From Nitriliruptoraceae bacterium (lineage in GTDB: Bacteria; Actinomycetota; Nitriliruptoria; Nitriliruptorales; Nitriliruptoraceae): 32,680 nucleotides of DNA. The first letter of the stretch is position 1, and every line of letters starts with the position of its first letter. Positions 24,471 through 32,616 of this stretch are shown piece by piece. The notes below the pieces were generated by a model. The model was not told the DNA's origin and searched no databases. It saw only the letters and a list, made by a program, of their open reading frames with translations. Both the position numbers and the translations under genes were made by a program. The DNA lies in NCBI GenBank assembly GCA_007121785.1, contig SKJX01000144.1:1-32680 (forward strand). The letters run 5' to 3'.

Positions 24471-25693
24471 TGCGCATCCTCAGCGTCGTACTGATAGCCA
24501 GCCTCGATCGCTGCTTCTTCGGGGATATCCGGGAGATCCTCGAAGTACTCGGGGTAGGTGTCCATCACCGACAGGATGTGATCCGGCTCGAACACCGCAT
24601 CGACATCGACGGTGTCATCGATCGCATCGATGTCCAGGAGTCGACCCTGCGAGTCATCGAGCGCCAGGTAGTTGCACTGCGAGATCCGCGGATCGAGCTG
24701 CTCGATGTTGAACTGCATGGCCTCCTCAGCGACCTCTTCCTCGGTCCCCGGAAGCCAGCGGGTCGCTGTCGCGGCAGCCTCATCGGGATGCTCGCGCATC
24801 CACGCGTCTGCCAGTGCACGAGCCGACAGGAACGACTCGACGACGTCCGGGTTCTCCTCGACGAACTCGCGCTCCGCGACGATGTAGCCGATGAACGCGA
24901 TGTATCCATCGCCTCGCGACACCTCGTACGTGCCCTCGACGTCGTTCAGAGCGACGATCGGCCACGGATCCCAGATCACCGCCGCATCGATCCCGTCGGT
25001 CTCGAGCGCGACCGGCATGTCCGGTGGATCGGTGTTGACGACGTCGACGTCATCCTCGCTGAGGCCGAGGTCCTCCAGCATGCCGAGCAGGTAGAGGTGG
25101 TTGATCGACCCGACCGAGACACCGATGCTCTTGCCCTCGATCGTCGAGAGGTCGTCAGGATCGATGTCCGACCCCTCTCTGGCGACCATGGCCATCGTCT
25201 CGTCGATGCCGATCTGTGAGGCACTGCCGGTGTAGTTGCCCAGCAACACCAGGTCCATGCCGCTGGTGATCGCACCGATGGCAGGAACCCCGACCTGCGC
25301 GAAGTCGATCTCCCCGGACTCCAGAGCGTTGAGCATGTCGACACCGGTGGCGAACGGGTCCGCGACGTTCACGTCGAGACCCTTCTCGTCGAAGAACCCC
25401 TGATCGAGGGCTGCAGGGAGGCCGATCTGGTCGATCGCACTCACGAAACCAGCGCTCACCTCCGCGAAGTCGTCATCCGGGGCCGCCTCCTCCTCGTCGT
25501 CCTCTTCAACGGCCTCGTCGTCTACGTCGTCGTCTGCCTCATCGAGATCCTCCTCCACGTCAGGGTCGTCATCGACGACGTCCTCGACGGGTTCCTCTCC
25601 GTTCCCGCAGGCAGCGACAACGAGGGCGAGGGCGAGGAGCACCATCACCGACCGGCCGGCCGCTCCGCGGCGTGATTGACGAACTCCCATCAT
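24458..25693 (-). CDS. ABC transporter substrate-binding lipoprotein with acidic linker
   Basis: A 411-residue NitT/TauT-family binding protein. The signal peptide ends in lipobox LVVAAC with Cys29 lipidated. Then comes a run of roughly 45 mostly Asp/Glu residues (about 33-76) before the binding domain: VSAIDQIGLPAALDQGFFDEKGLDV, ALESGEIDFAQVGVPA, GKSIGVSVGSINHLYL, DAAVIWDPWPIVAL. These match the NMT1/SsuA-like fold used for nitrate, sulfonates, pyrimidine precursors and other small anions. The ligand is unknown. ATG 25693 or the next ATG at 25690 follows GGGAGAG. First gene of the operon. The acidic linker probably suits a salty exterior and lifts the domain off the membrane. Confidence 0.93.
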   Translation of the reverse strand: MMGVRQSRRGAAGRSVMVLLALALVVAACGNGEEPVEDVVDDDPDVEEDLDEADDDVDDEAVEEDDEEEAAPDDDFAEVSAGFVSAIDQIGLPAALDQGFFDEKGLDVNVADPFATGVDMLNALESGEIDFAQVGVPAIGAITSGMDLVLLGNYTGSASQIGIDETMAMVAREGSDIDPDDLSTIEGKSIGVSVGSINHLYLLGMLEDLGLSEDDVDVVNTDPPDMPVALETDGIDAAVIWDPWPIVALNDVEGTYEVSRGDGYIAFIGYIVAEREFVEENPDVVESFLSARALADAWMREHPDEAAATATRWLPGTEEEVAEEAMQFNIEQLDPRISQCNYLALDDSQGRLLDIDAIDDTVDVDAVFEPDHILSVMDTYPEYFEDLPDIPEEAAIEAGYQYDAEDAQCPA

Positions 25694-25742
25694 GCTTCTC
25701 TCCCACCTCTGCGTTGGTCCACATCAGCGTGGCCAGCGAGCA

Positions 25743-25765
25743 GCCATTTCACATAGTAAAATGGC
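25743..25765. promoter_or_regulatory. Inverted-repeat operator around the importer operon -10
   Basis: GCCATTT (25743-25749) and AAATGGC (25759-25765) are perfect inverted repeats. Between them the minus strand reads TACTAT (25753-25758), a -10-like hexamer placing the transcript start about 50 bases before the binding-protein gene. The region 25743-25787 is strikingly AT-rich for this genome and also holds the 8-base palindrome TGATATCA (25770-25777). IclR control is an inference from operon content. Confidence 0.55.
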
Positions 25766-25920
25766 GTTTTGATATCATCACCATACGGAACGAGCCCGGG
25801 GGGCGTCAAGACCCACGGTGGAACCGACGCCGCGCTGACAGGTGGGAGACGGTGCGCGACCCTCACCGAGACACCGATGCGGTCGGCCGTCGCCGACCCA
25901 AGCCTGCTGCGAGGTCCGCC

Positions 25921-26421
25921 GTGGATGGAACAGCCGACGAGACCGATGACCCGCCGGACACCCCCGCGATCCGAGCCATCGGAGCCATCGGCATCGCGCA
26001 CCAGGTCCGCACGATCGATCGGCCGACGAGCCTCGAGGACGCCGCCACCAAGCTCGACGTGGACCCCGAACGGCTCCTCAAGACCCTGGTGGTCCGACGC
26101 GGCCCGGACGACCACCTGCTGGTGGTCATCCCCGGGGCGCGGCGGATGGACTGGCCGAAGCTGCGCGAGCACCTCGGCGTCAGCCGGATCTCGCTCCCGG
26201 AGGCAGACGCTGCCCAGGCGGTCACCGGCTACGAGCGCGGCACCATCACCCCGTTCGGGACCCGCACGCCGCTGCCGGTCATCGTCGACGCCAGCATCGC
26301 CGGCGCGGGCACGGTCACGATCGGCGGGGGCGCCCACGGGGTCTCGCTGCGGCTCGACGCGGACGTCCTGCTCGAGGCGCTCCACCGGTCGGGCGACGTC
26401 GAGGTGGTGGCGGTCACCTGA
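25921..26421 (+). CDS. YbaK/ProX-type aminoacyl-tRNA deacylase
   Basis: A 166-residue YbaK/EbsC-family protein, which hydrolyses mischarged tRNA. The core reads HQVRTIDRPTSLEDAATKLDVDPERLLKTLVVR, with the conserved Lys in LLKTLV. It continues LLVVIPGARRMDWPKL, ITPFGTRTPLPVIVDASI and GAHGVSLRLDADVLL, the family's characteristic G-x-x-P-FG and GGG-x-x-G turns. GTG 25921 has GAGG six bases upstream; a GTG at 25852 behind GGGAG is possible and would add a charged leader. Divergent from the importer operon but probably unrelated to it. Which mischarged tRNA is edited cannot be told. Confidence 0.88.
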   Translation: MDGTADETDDPPDTPAIRAIGAIGIAHQVRTIDRPTSLEDAATKLDVDPERLLKTLVVRRGPDDHLLVVIPGARRMDWPKLREHLGVSRISLPEADAAQAVTGYERGTITPFGTRTPLPVIVDASIAGAGTVTIGGGAHGVSLRLDADVLLEALHRSGDVEVVAVT

Positions 26422-26526
26422 CAGAGACGTCCGGGCGGACGAGACCGGTGTGAACGTCCCCGAACATCCGGGGCGCGACATCGGGCCGAGCGAGCGCCGC
26501 CCGGCCACACCCACCAGGAGGCTGCC

Positions 26527-27483
26527 GTGCGCGCGATCCGCATCACCCGCTTCGGGGGACCCGAGGTCCTGGAACTGGTCGAGGACCACCCGGAGCCGGA
26601 GGCGACCCAGGGCACCAGCGTGCTCGACGTCAGCGCGGCTGGCGTGAACTACGCCGATACACACCAGTCGGAGGACACCTACCTCGCACCGCAGTCGCTG
26701 CCGTTCGTGCCCGGCGCGGAGGCCGTCGGCACCCTGCCGGACGGCCGTCGGGTCGTGGCACTGGTCGCCGGCGGCGGGTACGCACAGCGGGCCCTGGTCG
26801 CCGACGGTCTGGCGTTCGAGGTACCCGACGTGGTCGACGACGGTCAGGCACTGGCGCTGGTGCTGCAGGGCACGACCGCCTGGCACCTGTTGCAGACGTC
26901 CGCGCAGGTACGTGAGGGCGAGTCGGTCGTGGTCCATGCCGCGGCTGGCGGGGTCGGCTCGCTGGCCGTGCAGCTCGCGAAGCGGTTCGGTGCCGGCACG
27001 GTGATCGCTGCCGCGTCGTCGGAACGCAAGCGCCAGCTCGCGCTCGACCTGGGCGCCGACATCGCGATCGACGCACGCGCGGAGGACCTCAAGGCCACCA
27101 TCGAGGACGCCAACGGCGGCAAGGTCGACGTCGTGCTCGAGATGGCGGGCGGCCCGACGCTGGACGCCAGCCTGGCGACGCTCGCCCCCTTCGGCCGGCT
27201 GGTCACCTACGGCCTGGCGTCGCGACAAGCCCCGTCACCCGTCGACCCGGCCCGTCTGCTGCGTCGCTCGCAGGGCATCCTCGGGTTCTGGCTCGCCCAC
27301 TGCATGGCCGACCCGCAGCGCTACCTCGCCGACCCGATGGAGCGGATGCTCGAGCTCGTCGCCAACGATGACCTCCGACCGGTCGTGGGTAGCACCTACG
27401 CCCTGTCGGACGCCGCGCAGGCGCACCGCGACATCCTGGACCGCAGCACCGTCGGCAAGCTGGTGCTCGACCCCAGCCGGTGA
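26527..27483 (+). CDS. Quinone oxidoreductase-like MDR protein (second copy)
   Basis: A 318-residue medium-chain reductase of the QOR type: VRAIRITRFGGPEVLEL start, GVNYADTHQSEDTYLAPQSLPFVPGAEAVG, ALVLQGTTAWHLL, AAAGGVGSLAVQLAKRFG (NADPH loop), VLEMAGG and closing STVGKLVLDP. It lacks zinc ligands. GTG 26527 follows AGGAGG by five bases, one of the clearest ribosome-binding sites here. It diverges strongly from the paralogue at 17563-18537, so different substrates are likely. Transcribed in the same direction as the deacylase gene about 100 bases upstream. Confidence 0.93.
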   Translation: MRAIRITRFGGPEVLELVEDHPEPEATQGTSVLDVSAAGVNYADTHQSEDTYLAPQSLPFVPGAEAVGTLPDGRRVVALVAGGGYAQRALVADGLAFEVPDVVDDGQALALVLQGTTAWHLLQTSAQVREGESVVVHAAAGGVGSLAVQLAKRFGAGTVIAAASSERKRQLALDLGADIAIDARAEDLKATIEDANGGKVDVVLEMAGGPTLDASLATLAPFGRLVTYGLASRQAPSPVDPARLLRRSQGILGFWLAHCMADPQRYLADPMERMLELVANDDLRPVVGSTYALSDAAQAHRDILDRSTVGKLVLDPSR

Positions 27484-27543
27484 CGGCCAACGGCCGGCCC
27501 GCGGACGTCGGCGGACCAGGGGACCTCGCCGGGCGCCGTTGCC

Positions 27544-27549
27544 TACCCT
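27544..27549 (+). promoter_or_regulatory. Putative -10 element for the coiled-coil membrane protein
   Basis: TACCCT ends 7 bases before ATG 27557, with no ribosome-binding site: leaderless arrangement. Confidence 0.45.
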
Positions 27550-27556
27550 GGCCCGC

Positions 27557-27907
27557 ATGAATGACTGGATCTGGCCCACCGCCGTCGCCGTGCTCGCCGT
27601 CCTGGTGCTGATCACCGGGACGCTCGCGATCTCCAACGCCCGCACCGCCGCGCAGGTGCAGGAGGAGAACGAGGAGCTGCGGGCCGAGGTCGCCGAGCTC
27701 CGCGAGGAGGTCGCCTCCCTCGAAGCGGAGCTCGACCAGGAGGAGGACCTGCTCGATCAGCTGCTCGGGCGAACCCTCGCCGACCAGCTGCGCGACCAGC
27801 TCGACGAGCGCGGCTTCGACGTCGACGACCTCCCGTCCCTGCCGGACCTCCCGGGGGTCCCCGATCTGGGCGACCTCGGTGACCTGCTGGGCAGCTTCAT
27901 CGACTGA
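27557..27907 (+). CDS. Small membrane-anchored coiled-coil protein, unknown function
   Basis: A 116-residue protein. One transmembrane helix at about 4-27 (WIWPTAVAVLAVLVLITGTLAI) is followed by a heptad-patterned, Glu-rich coiled coil at about 33-75 (EENEELRAEVAELREEVASLEAEL). A Leu/Asp-rich tail (LPSLPDLPGVPDLGDLGDLLG) ends the protein. I do not recognise a family; the shape suggests a scaffold or a partner in a membrane complex. It is convergent with the CbbX-like ATPase gene, 86 bases apart. The start is chosen because it gives the intact helix and fits the -10 spacing. Confidence 0.7.
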   Translation: MNDWIWPTAVAVLAVLVLITGTLAISNARTAAQVQEENEELRAEVAELREEVASLEAELDQEEDLLDQLLGRTLADQLRDQLDERGFDVDDLPSLPDLPGVPDLGDLGDLLGSFID

Positions 27908-27993
27908 CCATCGGCCAACGACCAGCCACACCCGTCGCGACCGGTCCCACCGGCCGGCCAGGGGCCAGCCAGCCGTCACCCGCACGACTGAGG

Positions 27994-29571
27994 TCAGGCG
28001 AGCAGGCGGTCGGCGGCACCGGTGAGGTCCTCGGCGGTGAGATCCGACAGTTCGTCGACAGACGGGTCGGCCACCGACCGCAGCCGCGAGGCGTGCTGGG
28101 CGACCGCGGCCTCGAACAGGTTGCGCACCAGCCGGGCGTTGCCGAAGCCGCGATCGCGTGGGACGTCGCCGAGACGATCCCGTAACGCCACCTCGGCGTC
28201 CTCGCTCAGCCGGTAGCCGGCCTGGTCGGCGGTGCGATGCGCGATGCGGACCAGCTCGTCGTCACCGAAGTCCGGGAAGTGGATCGTGCGCGGGAACCTC
28301 GAGCCCAGCCCCGGGTTGGCCTCGACGAACCCGGCCATCTCGTCCGGGTAGCCGGTGACGATCACGACCAGCCGGTCGCGGTGGTCCTCCATGAGCTTGA
28401 CCAGGGTGTCGATGGCCTCGCGGCCGTAGTCGCGCTCCTCACCGCGCGACAGCGCGTACGCCTCGTCGATCAGCAGGACCCCGTCGAGCGCGGACTCGAC
28501 CGCCTCGCGGGTGCGTTCCGCGGTCTGGCCCACGTAGCCGGCCACCAGGTGCGAGCGGTCGACCTCGACCAGCTGGCCCTTGGCCAGCACCCCGAGACTG
28601 GCGTAGATCTCCGCGACCAGCCGGGCCACGGTGGTCTTACCCGTCCCCGGGTTCCCGGTGAAGACCAGGTGGCGGGAGCTCGGCACGGTCGGCAGCCCGC
28701 GGTCCTCACGTAGCTGCTGGACGACCAGCAGGTCGGTGACCAGCTCCACCTCCGTCTTGACCGGATCTAGGCCGATCAGCGACTCGAGCTCGGCCAGGAC
28801 GACGTCGAGGTCGCGCGGCGGCGGGGTCGGCTCGTGCCCGTCCGCAGCCGTGACGGACGGCCTCTCCGGCGGCGGTGCGTCGGGAGGTGGTGGCGGCGCC
28901 GCGGCCCGGGGCTGGGCGGGACGGGCCGGCCCGGTCCCGGGCCGGTGCGTGCTCGGTGGCGCCGCGGTGGGCACCGCGGTCGGGGTCGGTCCCCCGCCGA
29001 AGAACCCGCCGTCAGGCGAGCGCTGCATCGGCGTGGCGACCCCGGCACGGTTCATCGCATCGAGCAGCGCGAGCCGGTGGCGCTGCAGCGCGTCCAGTTC
29101 GACCTCGTTGGCGTGCAGGTCGACCGCGGCCACCGCACGACCCAGCTGGGTCACCGCCTTGACGTAGCGCCAGGCGCGGTCGCCGCCGTCACCGCGGTCA
29201 GCGGTGAGCAGCACCCCGAAGACCCGGCTCGGTCGACCCAACAGCGACCGCTTGCCGTTGAGCACCCCGGCCGTCCGCAGGCCGTCCGGCGTGGCTCGGG
29301 CGAGCTGTCCCGACGAACGCGGGCCAGCGACCTGCAGGTACGCCGCGAGCGCCGCATCGGTGTGGTGGGCGTCAGCGTCGACGAACGCGCCGACCATGTC
29401 GACGACCTCCGCGTCCACGTCGTCACGGACCCGGTCGGTCGCCAGCCCCTGCGAGGCGACCACCGCCGCCAGGTCCTGGCCGACCGTGGCCATGAACGCC
29501 TCGACGGCATCCTCGAGCGGTGTCCCCACGCCGTCCCTCCCCACCGGGCTCGTCCACGCTGCCTCGGACAT
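27994..29571 (-). CDS. CbbX/SpoVK-type AAA+ ATPase with N-terminal extension
   Basis: A 525-residue protein. Residues about 1-180 are helical with no family I can name. About 190-255 is a Pro/Ala-rich flexible linker. About 258-525 is a CbbX/SpoVK-type AAA+ domain: [10 protein letters not shown], Walker A GNPGTGKT (306-313), the pore-side [13 protein letters not shown], Walker [10 protein letters not shown] (367-375), [13 protein letters not shown]. The same AAA type is found in EccA of ESX secretion, but no other ESX gene is here. The ATG at 29571 lies 19 bases after proB on the same strand, so they may be co-transcribed. Function unknown; probably a remodelling ATPase. Confidence 0.85.
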   Translation of the reverse strand: MSEAAWTSPVGRDGVGTPLEDAVEAFMATVGQDLAAVVASQGLATDRVRDDVDAEVVDMVGAFVDADAHHTDAALAAYLQVAGPRSSGQLARATPDGLRTAGVLNGKRSLLGRPSRVFGVLLTADRGDGGDRAWRYVKAVTQLGRAVAAVDLHANEVELDALQRHRLALLDAMNRAGVATPMQRSPDGGFFGGGPTPTAVPTAAPPSTHRPGTGPARPAQPRAAAPPPPPDAPPPERPSVTAADGHEPTPPPRDLDVVLAELESLIGLDPVKTEVELVTDLLVVQQLREDRGLPTVPSSRHLVFTGNPGTGKTTVARLVAEIYASLGVLAKGQLVEVDRSHLVAGYVGQTAERTREAVESALDGVLLIDEAYALSRGEERDYGREAIDTLVKLMEDHRDRLVVIVTGYPDEMAGFVEANPGLGSRFPRTIHFPDFGDDELVRIAHRTADQAGYRLSEDAEVALRDRLGDVPRDRGFGNARLVRNLFEAAVAQHASRLRSVADPSVDELSDLTAEDLTGAADRLLA

Positions 29572-29590
29572 CGGCAGGTGCAGCCAGTGT

Positions 29591-30721
29591 CTACACCCTC
29601 GCGCCGCTGAGCACGACCAGGTGATCGCGATGGATGACCTCCCGCGCGTACGCGGCACCGAAGTCCGACGCGGCCTGGCTGGTGGAGCGTCCGGCGATCC
29701 GGGCGACGTCGGCCACGTCGTAGTTCGCCAACCCGCGGGCGATCACGCGCCCGTCCGGATCCACCACCTCGACGGCGTCACCGGCAGCGAACGTGCCATC
29801 CGCCCGCGCGACCCCCACCGACAGCAGCGACACCCCCCGGGAGATCAACGCGTCTGCTGCACCGGCATCGACGTGGATCCGACCACGCACGGCCAGGGCG
29901 TAGCCGATCCACAGCCGCCGTGCCTCGACCCGCTGCGGCTGGGCGACGAACCAGGTCCCGACCGGCTCGCCGTCCAGCACGGAGGCGATGACCTCCTCGC
30001 GACGGGCGTTGGCGACCACCGCGTGGGTCGCGGACGCCACCGCGACGCGGGCTGAGCCGACCTTGGTGCGCATCCCGCCGGAGCCGACGTAGGAGCCCAC
30101 GCCGCCGATCGCGGCGTGGTCGAGCGACTCGATGTCGTCGACGCGGTCGATCCGGCTGGACCCCGGGGTCCGCGGGTCCCCGTCGTAGAGCCCGTCGACA
30201 TCGGACAGCAGCGCGAGCAGGTCGGCGTCCAGCATGGAGGCCACCAGAGCGGCGAGGTGGTCGTTGTCGCCGTAGGCGAGCTCCTCGGTCGCGATCGCGT
30301 CGTTCTCGTTGACGATCGGGAGCGCCCCCAGCTCCAGGAGCCGATGCAGCGCCGTGCGAGCGTTGAGGTAGCGGCTACGACGGACGAAGTCGTCCTGGCT
30401 GAGCAGGACCTGCGCACCACTGAGGCCGTGCTCCTGCAGCACCCGCTGGTAGGCCTGGATCAGCTCGCTCTGCCCGGCAGCGGCTGCCGCCTGCAGGGTT
30501 GGCAGGTCGACCGGGCGTCGGTCGAGCCCGAGCACACCCATCCCGGCAGCCACGGCCCCCGACGACACCAGCACCAGCTGGGTCCCGGCCGCCCGTGCCC
30601 GAGCCAGCTGCGCGGCCAGGTTGGCGACCTGGTCGCGGTCGAGGCGCCCGTCCGCACCGCGCAGGCTCGACGAACCGATCTTGACCACCGCGAGCGCAGG
30701 ACGACGGTACCGAGCGCTCAC
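29591..30721 (-). CDS. proB: Glutamate 5-kinase
   Basis: ProB phosphorylates glutamate, the first step of proline synthesis. The 376-residue product has an amino-acid-kinase domain ([53 protein letters not shown]-like [41 protein letters not shown]) and a C-terminal PUA domain. Length is as expected for the PUA-bearing form. The GTG start overlaps the obgE stop (GTGA). proA, the next enzyme and often the next gene, is not in the window, and an AAA ATPase follows instead. Confidence 0.97.
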   Translation of the reverse strand: MSARYRRPALAVVKIGSSSLRGADGRLDRDQVANLAAQLARARAAGTQLVLVSSGAVAAGMGVLGLDRRPVDLPTLQAAAAAGQSELIQAYQRVLQEHGLSGAQVLLSQDDFVRRSRYLNARTALHRLLELGALPIVNENDAIATEELAYGDNDHLAALVASMLDADLLALLSDVDGLYDGDPRTPGSSRIDRVDDIESLDHAAIGGVGSYVGSGGMRTKVGSARVAVASATHAVVANARREEVIASVLDGEPVGTWFVAQPQRVEARRLWIGYALAVRGRIHVDAGAADALISRGVSLLSVGVARADGTFAAGDAVEVVDPDGRVIARGLANYDVADVARIAGRSTSQAASDFGAAYAREVIHRDHLVVLSGARV

Positions 30722-32265
30722 CTCGACACCTCGTCGTCCGTGACGCCCCCGTCCGGCTCGCCCCCGTCCGGCTCGCCCCCGTCCGGCTCGTCCCCGTCCG
30801 GAGCGGCCACGTCCGGGTCGATCGGCGCCGCGTCCGGGTCGCCGTCGGCGACCTCGCCGAGCGCGCGTGCTTCCGCCGCGGCCTCGGCGGCCAGCAGCGC
30901 GGCGCGTTCCTCCGCCGGCAGGTCGCTCGGGTCGGGGTCGAAGTCGAACACCGCCGTGCCGATCACGACGTCGTCACCGATGCGTGCACCGGCCTCGATC
31001 AGGGCCTTCTCCACGCCGGCGCGCTTGAGCCGGCCCTGCAGGTAACGGACGGCGTCCGGCTCGTCGAGCGGCAGCATCTGCACCCAACGTTGCACCCGAC
31101 GGCCGAACACGCGGTAGGAACCGTCCGGCTCGCGGCGTACCTCGATGTCGGGCTCAGCCGGGGTGAGGCGGAGCACGACCTCCTCGTCGCCGTCGTCCAG
31201 GTCGCGTGCGGAGCGGACGTCGCCGACCCGGTCGCGTTCCTCCGCGACGATCTCGCCGAGCCGGTAGCGCAGGCGGTCGAGCCCCTCACCGGTGACCGAC
31301 GACACCTCGATCACGTCGCGCAGGCCGGCGTCGCGCAGCGCGGCCAGCATCAGCTCGGACATCGCGCGCCCGTCGGGCAGGTCCAGCTTGGTCAGCACGG
31401 CCAGCTGCGGCCGGTCGAGCAGGTCCGGGTCGTGACGCCGCAGCTCCTCGCGCAGCACCTCGAGGTCGCTGACGGGGTCACGGTCCGGATCCATCGGCGC
31501 GGCGTCCAACACGTGCAGCAGGACCAGGCAGCGCTCCAGGTGGCGCAGGAACCGTACGCCCAGCCCCTTGCCGTCGGCGGCGCCGGCGATCAACCCGGGG
31601 ACGTCGGCCAACACCACATCGATCGGGGTGCCGTCGGCGGTGTCACCGCCGCGCATCACGCCGAGGTGGGGGGTCAACGTCGTGAACGGCCACGCCTCGA
31701 CCCGCGGGGTCGCGGCCGACAGTTCACGGATCAGCGACGACTTGCCGGCGGACGGGAAGCCGACCAGGCCGACGTCGGCGATCAGCTTGAGTTCGAGCCG
31801 CAGGGTCCGTTCCTCGACCTTCTCGCCCGACTCCGCGAACCGGGGGATCCGCCGATGCCGGTTGGCGAACGCGATGTTGCCGCGGCCGCCGCGACCGCCC
31901 TCGGCCGCGACGACCCGCTGGCCGTGGGTCGTCAGGTCGGCGAGCACGCGGGTGCCGTCGCGGTCGCGCACCACGGTGCCGACGGGGACGCGCAGCACCT
32001 CGTCATCGCCGTCGGCGCCGGTCTTGCCCATCCCGGCGCCGTGGCGGCCGTCGGTGCCGCGACGATGCGGCGCACGGTGCAGGTCGAGCAGCGAGGTGAC
32101 GTTCTCATCGGCCTCGAGGATCACGTCCCCGCCCTTGCCGCCGTCGCCGCCGTCGGGACCACCCCGCGGGACGTGGGACTCACGACGGAACGACACCGAC
32201 CCGTTGCCGCCGTGACCACCGCGGACGTGGATGGTGCAGTCGTCGACGAAGGTCGCCGTCTCCAC
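30718..32265 (-). CDS. obgE: Obg GTPase
   Basis: Obg is an essential ribosome-associated GTPase involved in 50S assembly and stress response. The 515-residue product has the glycine-rich Obg fold (VRGGHGGNGSVSFRRE, GGDGGKGGDV), a G domain (GFPSAGKSS, DVPGLIAGAADGKGLG, TKLD), and a C-terminal OCT domain (DIEVRREPDGSYRVFGRRVQRWVQM). It ends in an acidic tail of about 70 residues, with EPDGG units encoded by a 15-base tandem repeat. The GTG at 32265 is preceded by GAGGGGGT. The tail makes it longer than typical mycobacterial Obg. The gene ends overlapping proB. Confidence 0.97.
   Translation of the reverse strand: METATFVDDCTIHVRGGHGGNGSVSFRRESHVPRGGPDGGDGGKGGDVILEADENVTSLLDLHRAPHRRGTDGRHGAGMGKTGADGDDEVLRVPVGTVVRDRDGTRVLADLTTHGQRVVAAEGGRGGRGNIAFANRHRRIPRFAESGEKVEERTLRLELKLIADVGLVGFPSAGKSSLIRELSAATPRVEAWPFTTLTPHLGVMRGGDTADGTPIDVVLADVPGLIAGAADGKGLGVRFLRHLERCLVLLHVLDAAPMDPDRDPVSDLEVLREELRRHDPDLLDRPQLAVLTKLDLPDGRAMSELMLAALRDAGLRDVIEVSSVTGEGLDRLRYRLGEIVAEERDRVGDVRSARDLDDGDEEVVLRLTPAEPDIEVRREPDGSYRVFGRRVQRWVQMLPLDEPDAVRYLQGRLKRAGVEKALIEAGARIGDDVVIGTAVFDFDPDPSDLPAEERAALLAAEAAAEARALGEVADGDPDAAPIDPDVAAPDGDEPDGGEPDGGEPDGGVTDDEVSR
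30746..30801. repeat. 15-base tandem repeat in the obgE tail
   Basis: Three identical 15-base units (30746-30760, 30761-30775, 30776-30790) and a partial fourth encode repeated EPDGG in Obg. The unit is a whole number of codons, so changes in copy number would keep the frame. Confidence 0.9.
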
Positions 32266-32291
32266 GTGTCACCCCCTCGCGGTGGTCTGAC

Positions 32292-32328
32292 GTGACGAGG
32301 GCGGCCCAGCAGGGGCCGCCCTCGTCAC
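32292..32328. terminator. Perfect 16-bp hairpin between rpmA and obgE
   Basis: The arms 32292-32307 and 32313-32328 pair perfectly over 16 bases with a 5-base loop. No T-run follows on the minus strand. It could be a leaky terminator, an attenuator, or an RNA-processing or stabilising element that lowers obgE expression relative to the ribosomal protein genes. The structure is directly visible. The role is inferred. Confidence 0.6.
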
Positions 32329-32357
32329 GATGTTGGGATCGTTGCCGCCCGGTCGGC

Positions 32358-32615
32358 TCAGACCTCGACCGGGTCGACGTTGGCCGTGGTGCGTTGGCCG
32401 GACTTACGGAAGCGCACGGAACCGTCGACGAGCGCGAACAGCGTGTCGTCGCCGCCCCGACCGACGTTGTCGCCCGGGTGGATCTTGGTGCCACGCTGAC
32501 GGACGATGATGCTGCCCGCGGTGACCGCCTGACCCCCGAACCGCTTCACACCCAGACGCTTCGCGTTGGAGTCGCGGCCGTTGTTGGAGGAGCCGCCGCC
32601 CTTCTTCGTCGCCAT
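32358..32615 (-). CDS. rpmA: 50S ribosomal protein L27
   Basis: An 85-residue bL27: [29 protein letters not shown] then [33 protein letters not shown], the full family pattern. Its N-terminal tail reaches the peptidyl-transferase centre. No N-terminal extension needing cleavage is present. The ATG at 32615 follows GAAGGGATC, a good ribosome-binding site inside the end of rplU, and starts one base after the rplU stop. Confidence 0.98.
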   Translation of the reverse strand: MATKKGGGSSNNGRDSNAKRLGVKRFGGQAVTAGSIIVRQRGTKIHPGDNVGRGGDDTLFALVDGSVRFRKSGQRTTANVDPVEV

Positions 32616-32616
32616 C

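Noticed and set aside
18552-25693. Sulfoquinovose (sulfo-Entner-Doudoroff) pathway
   Set aside because: The sulfonate-type importer and Eda-like aldolase are suggestive, but the sulfoquinovosidase, dehydrogenase, lactonase and dehydratase are not in the window, and the kinase does not fit that route.
27994-29571. EccA component of a type VII secretion system
   Set aside because: Only the AAA domain type is shared. No EccB-E, mycosin or WXG100 gene is present.
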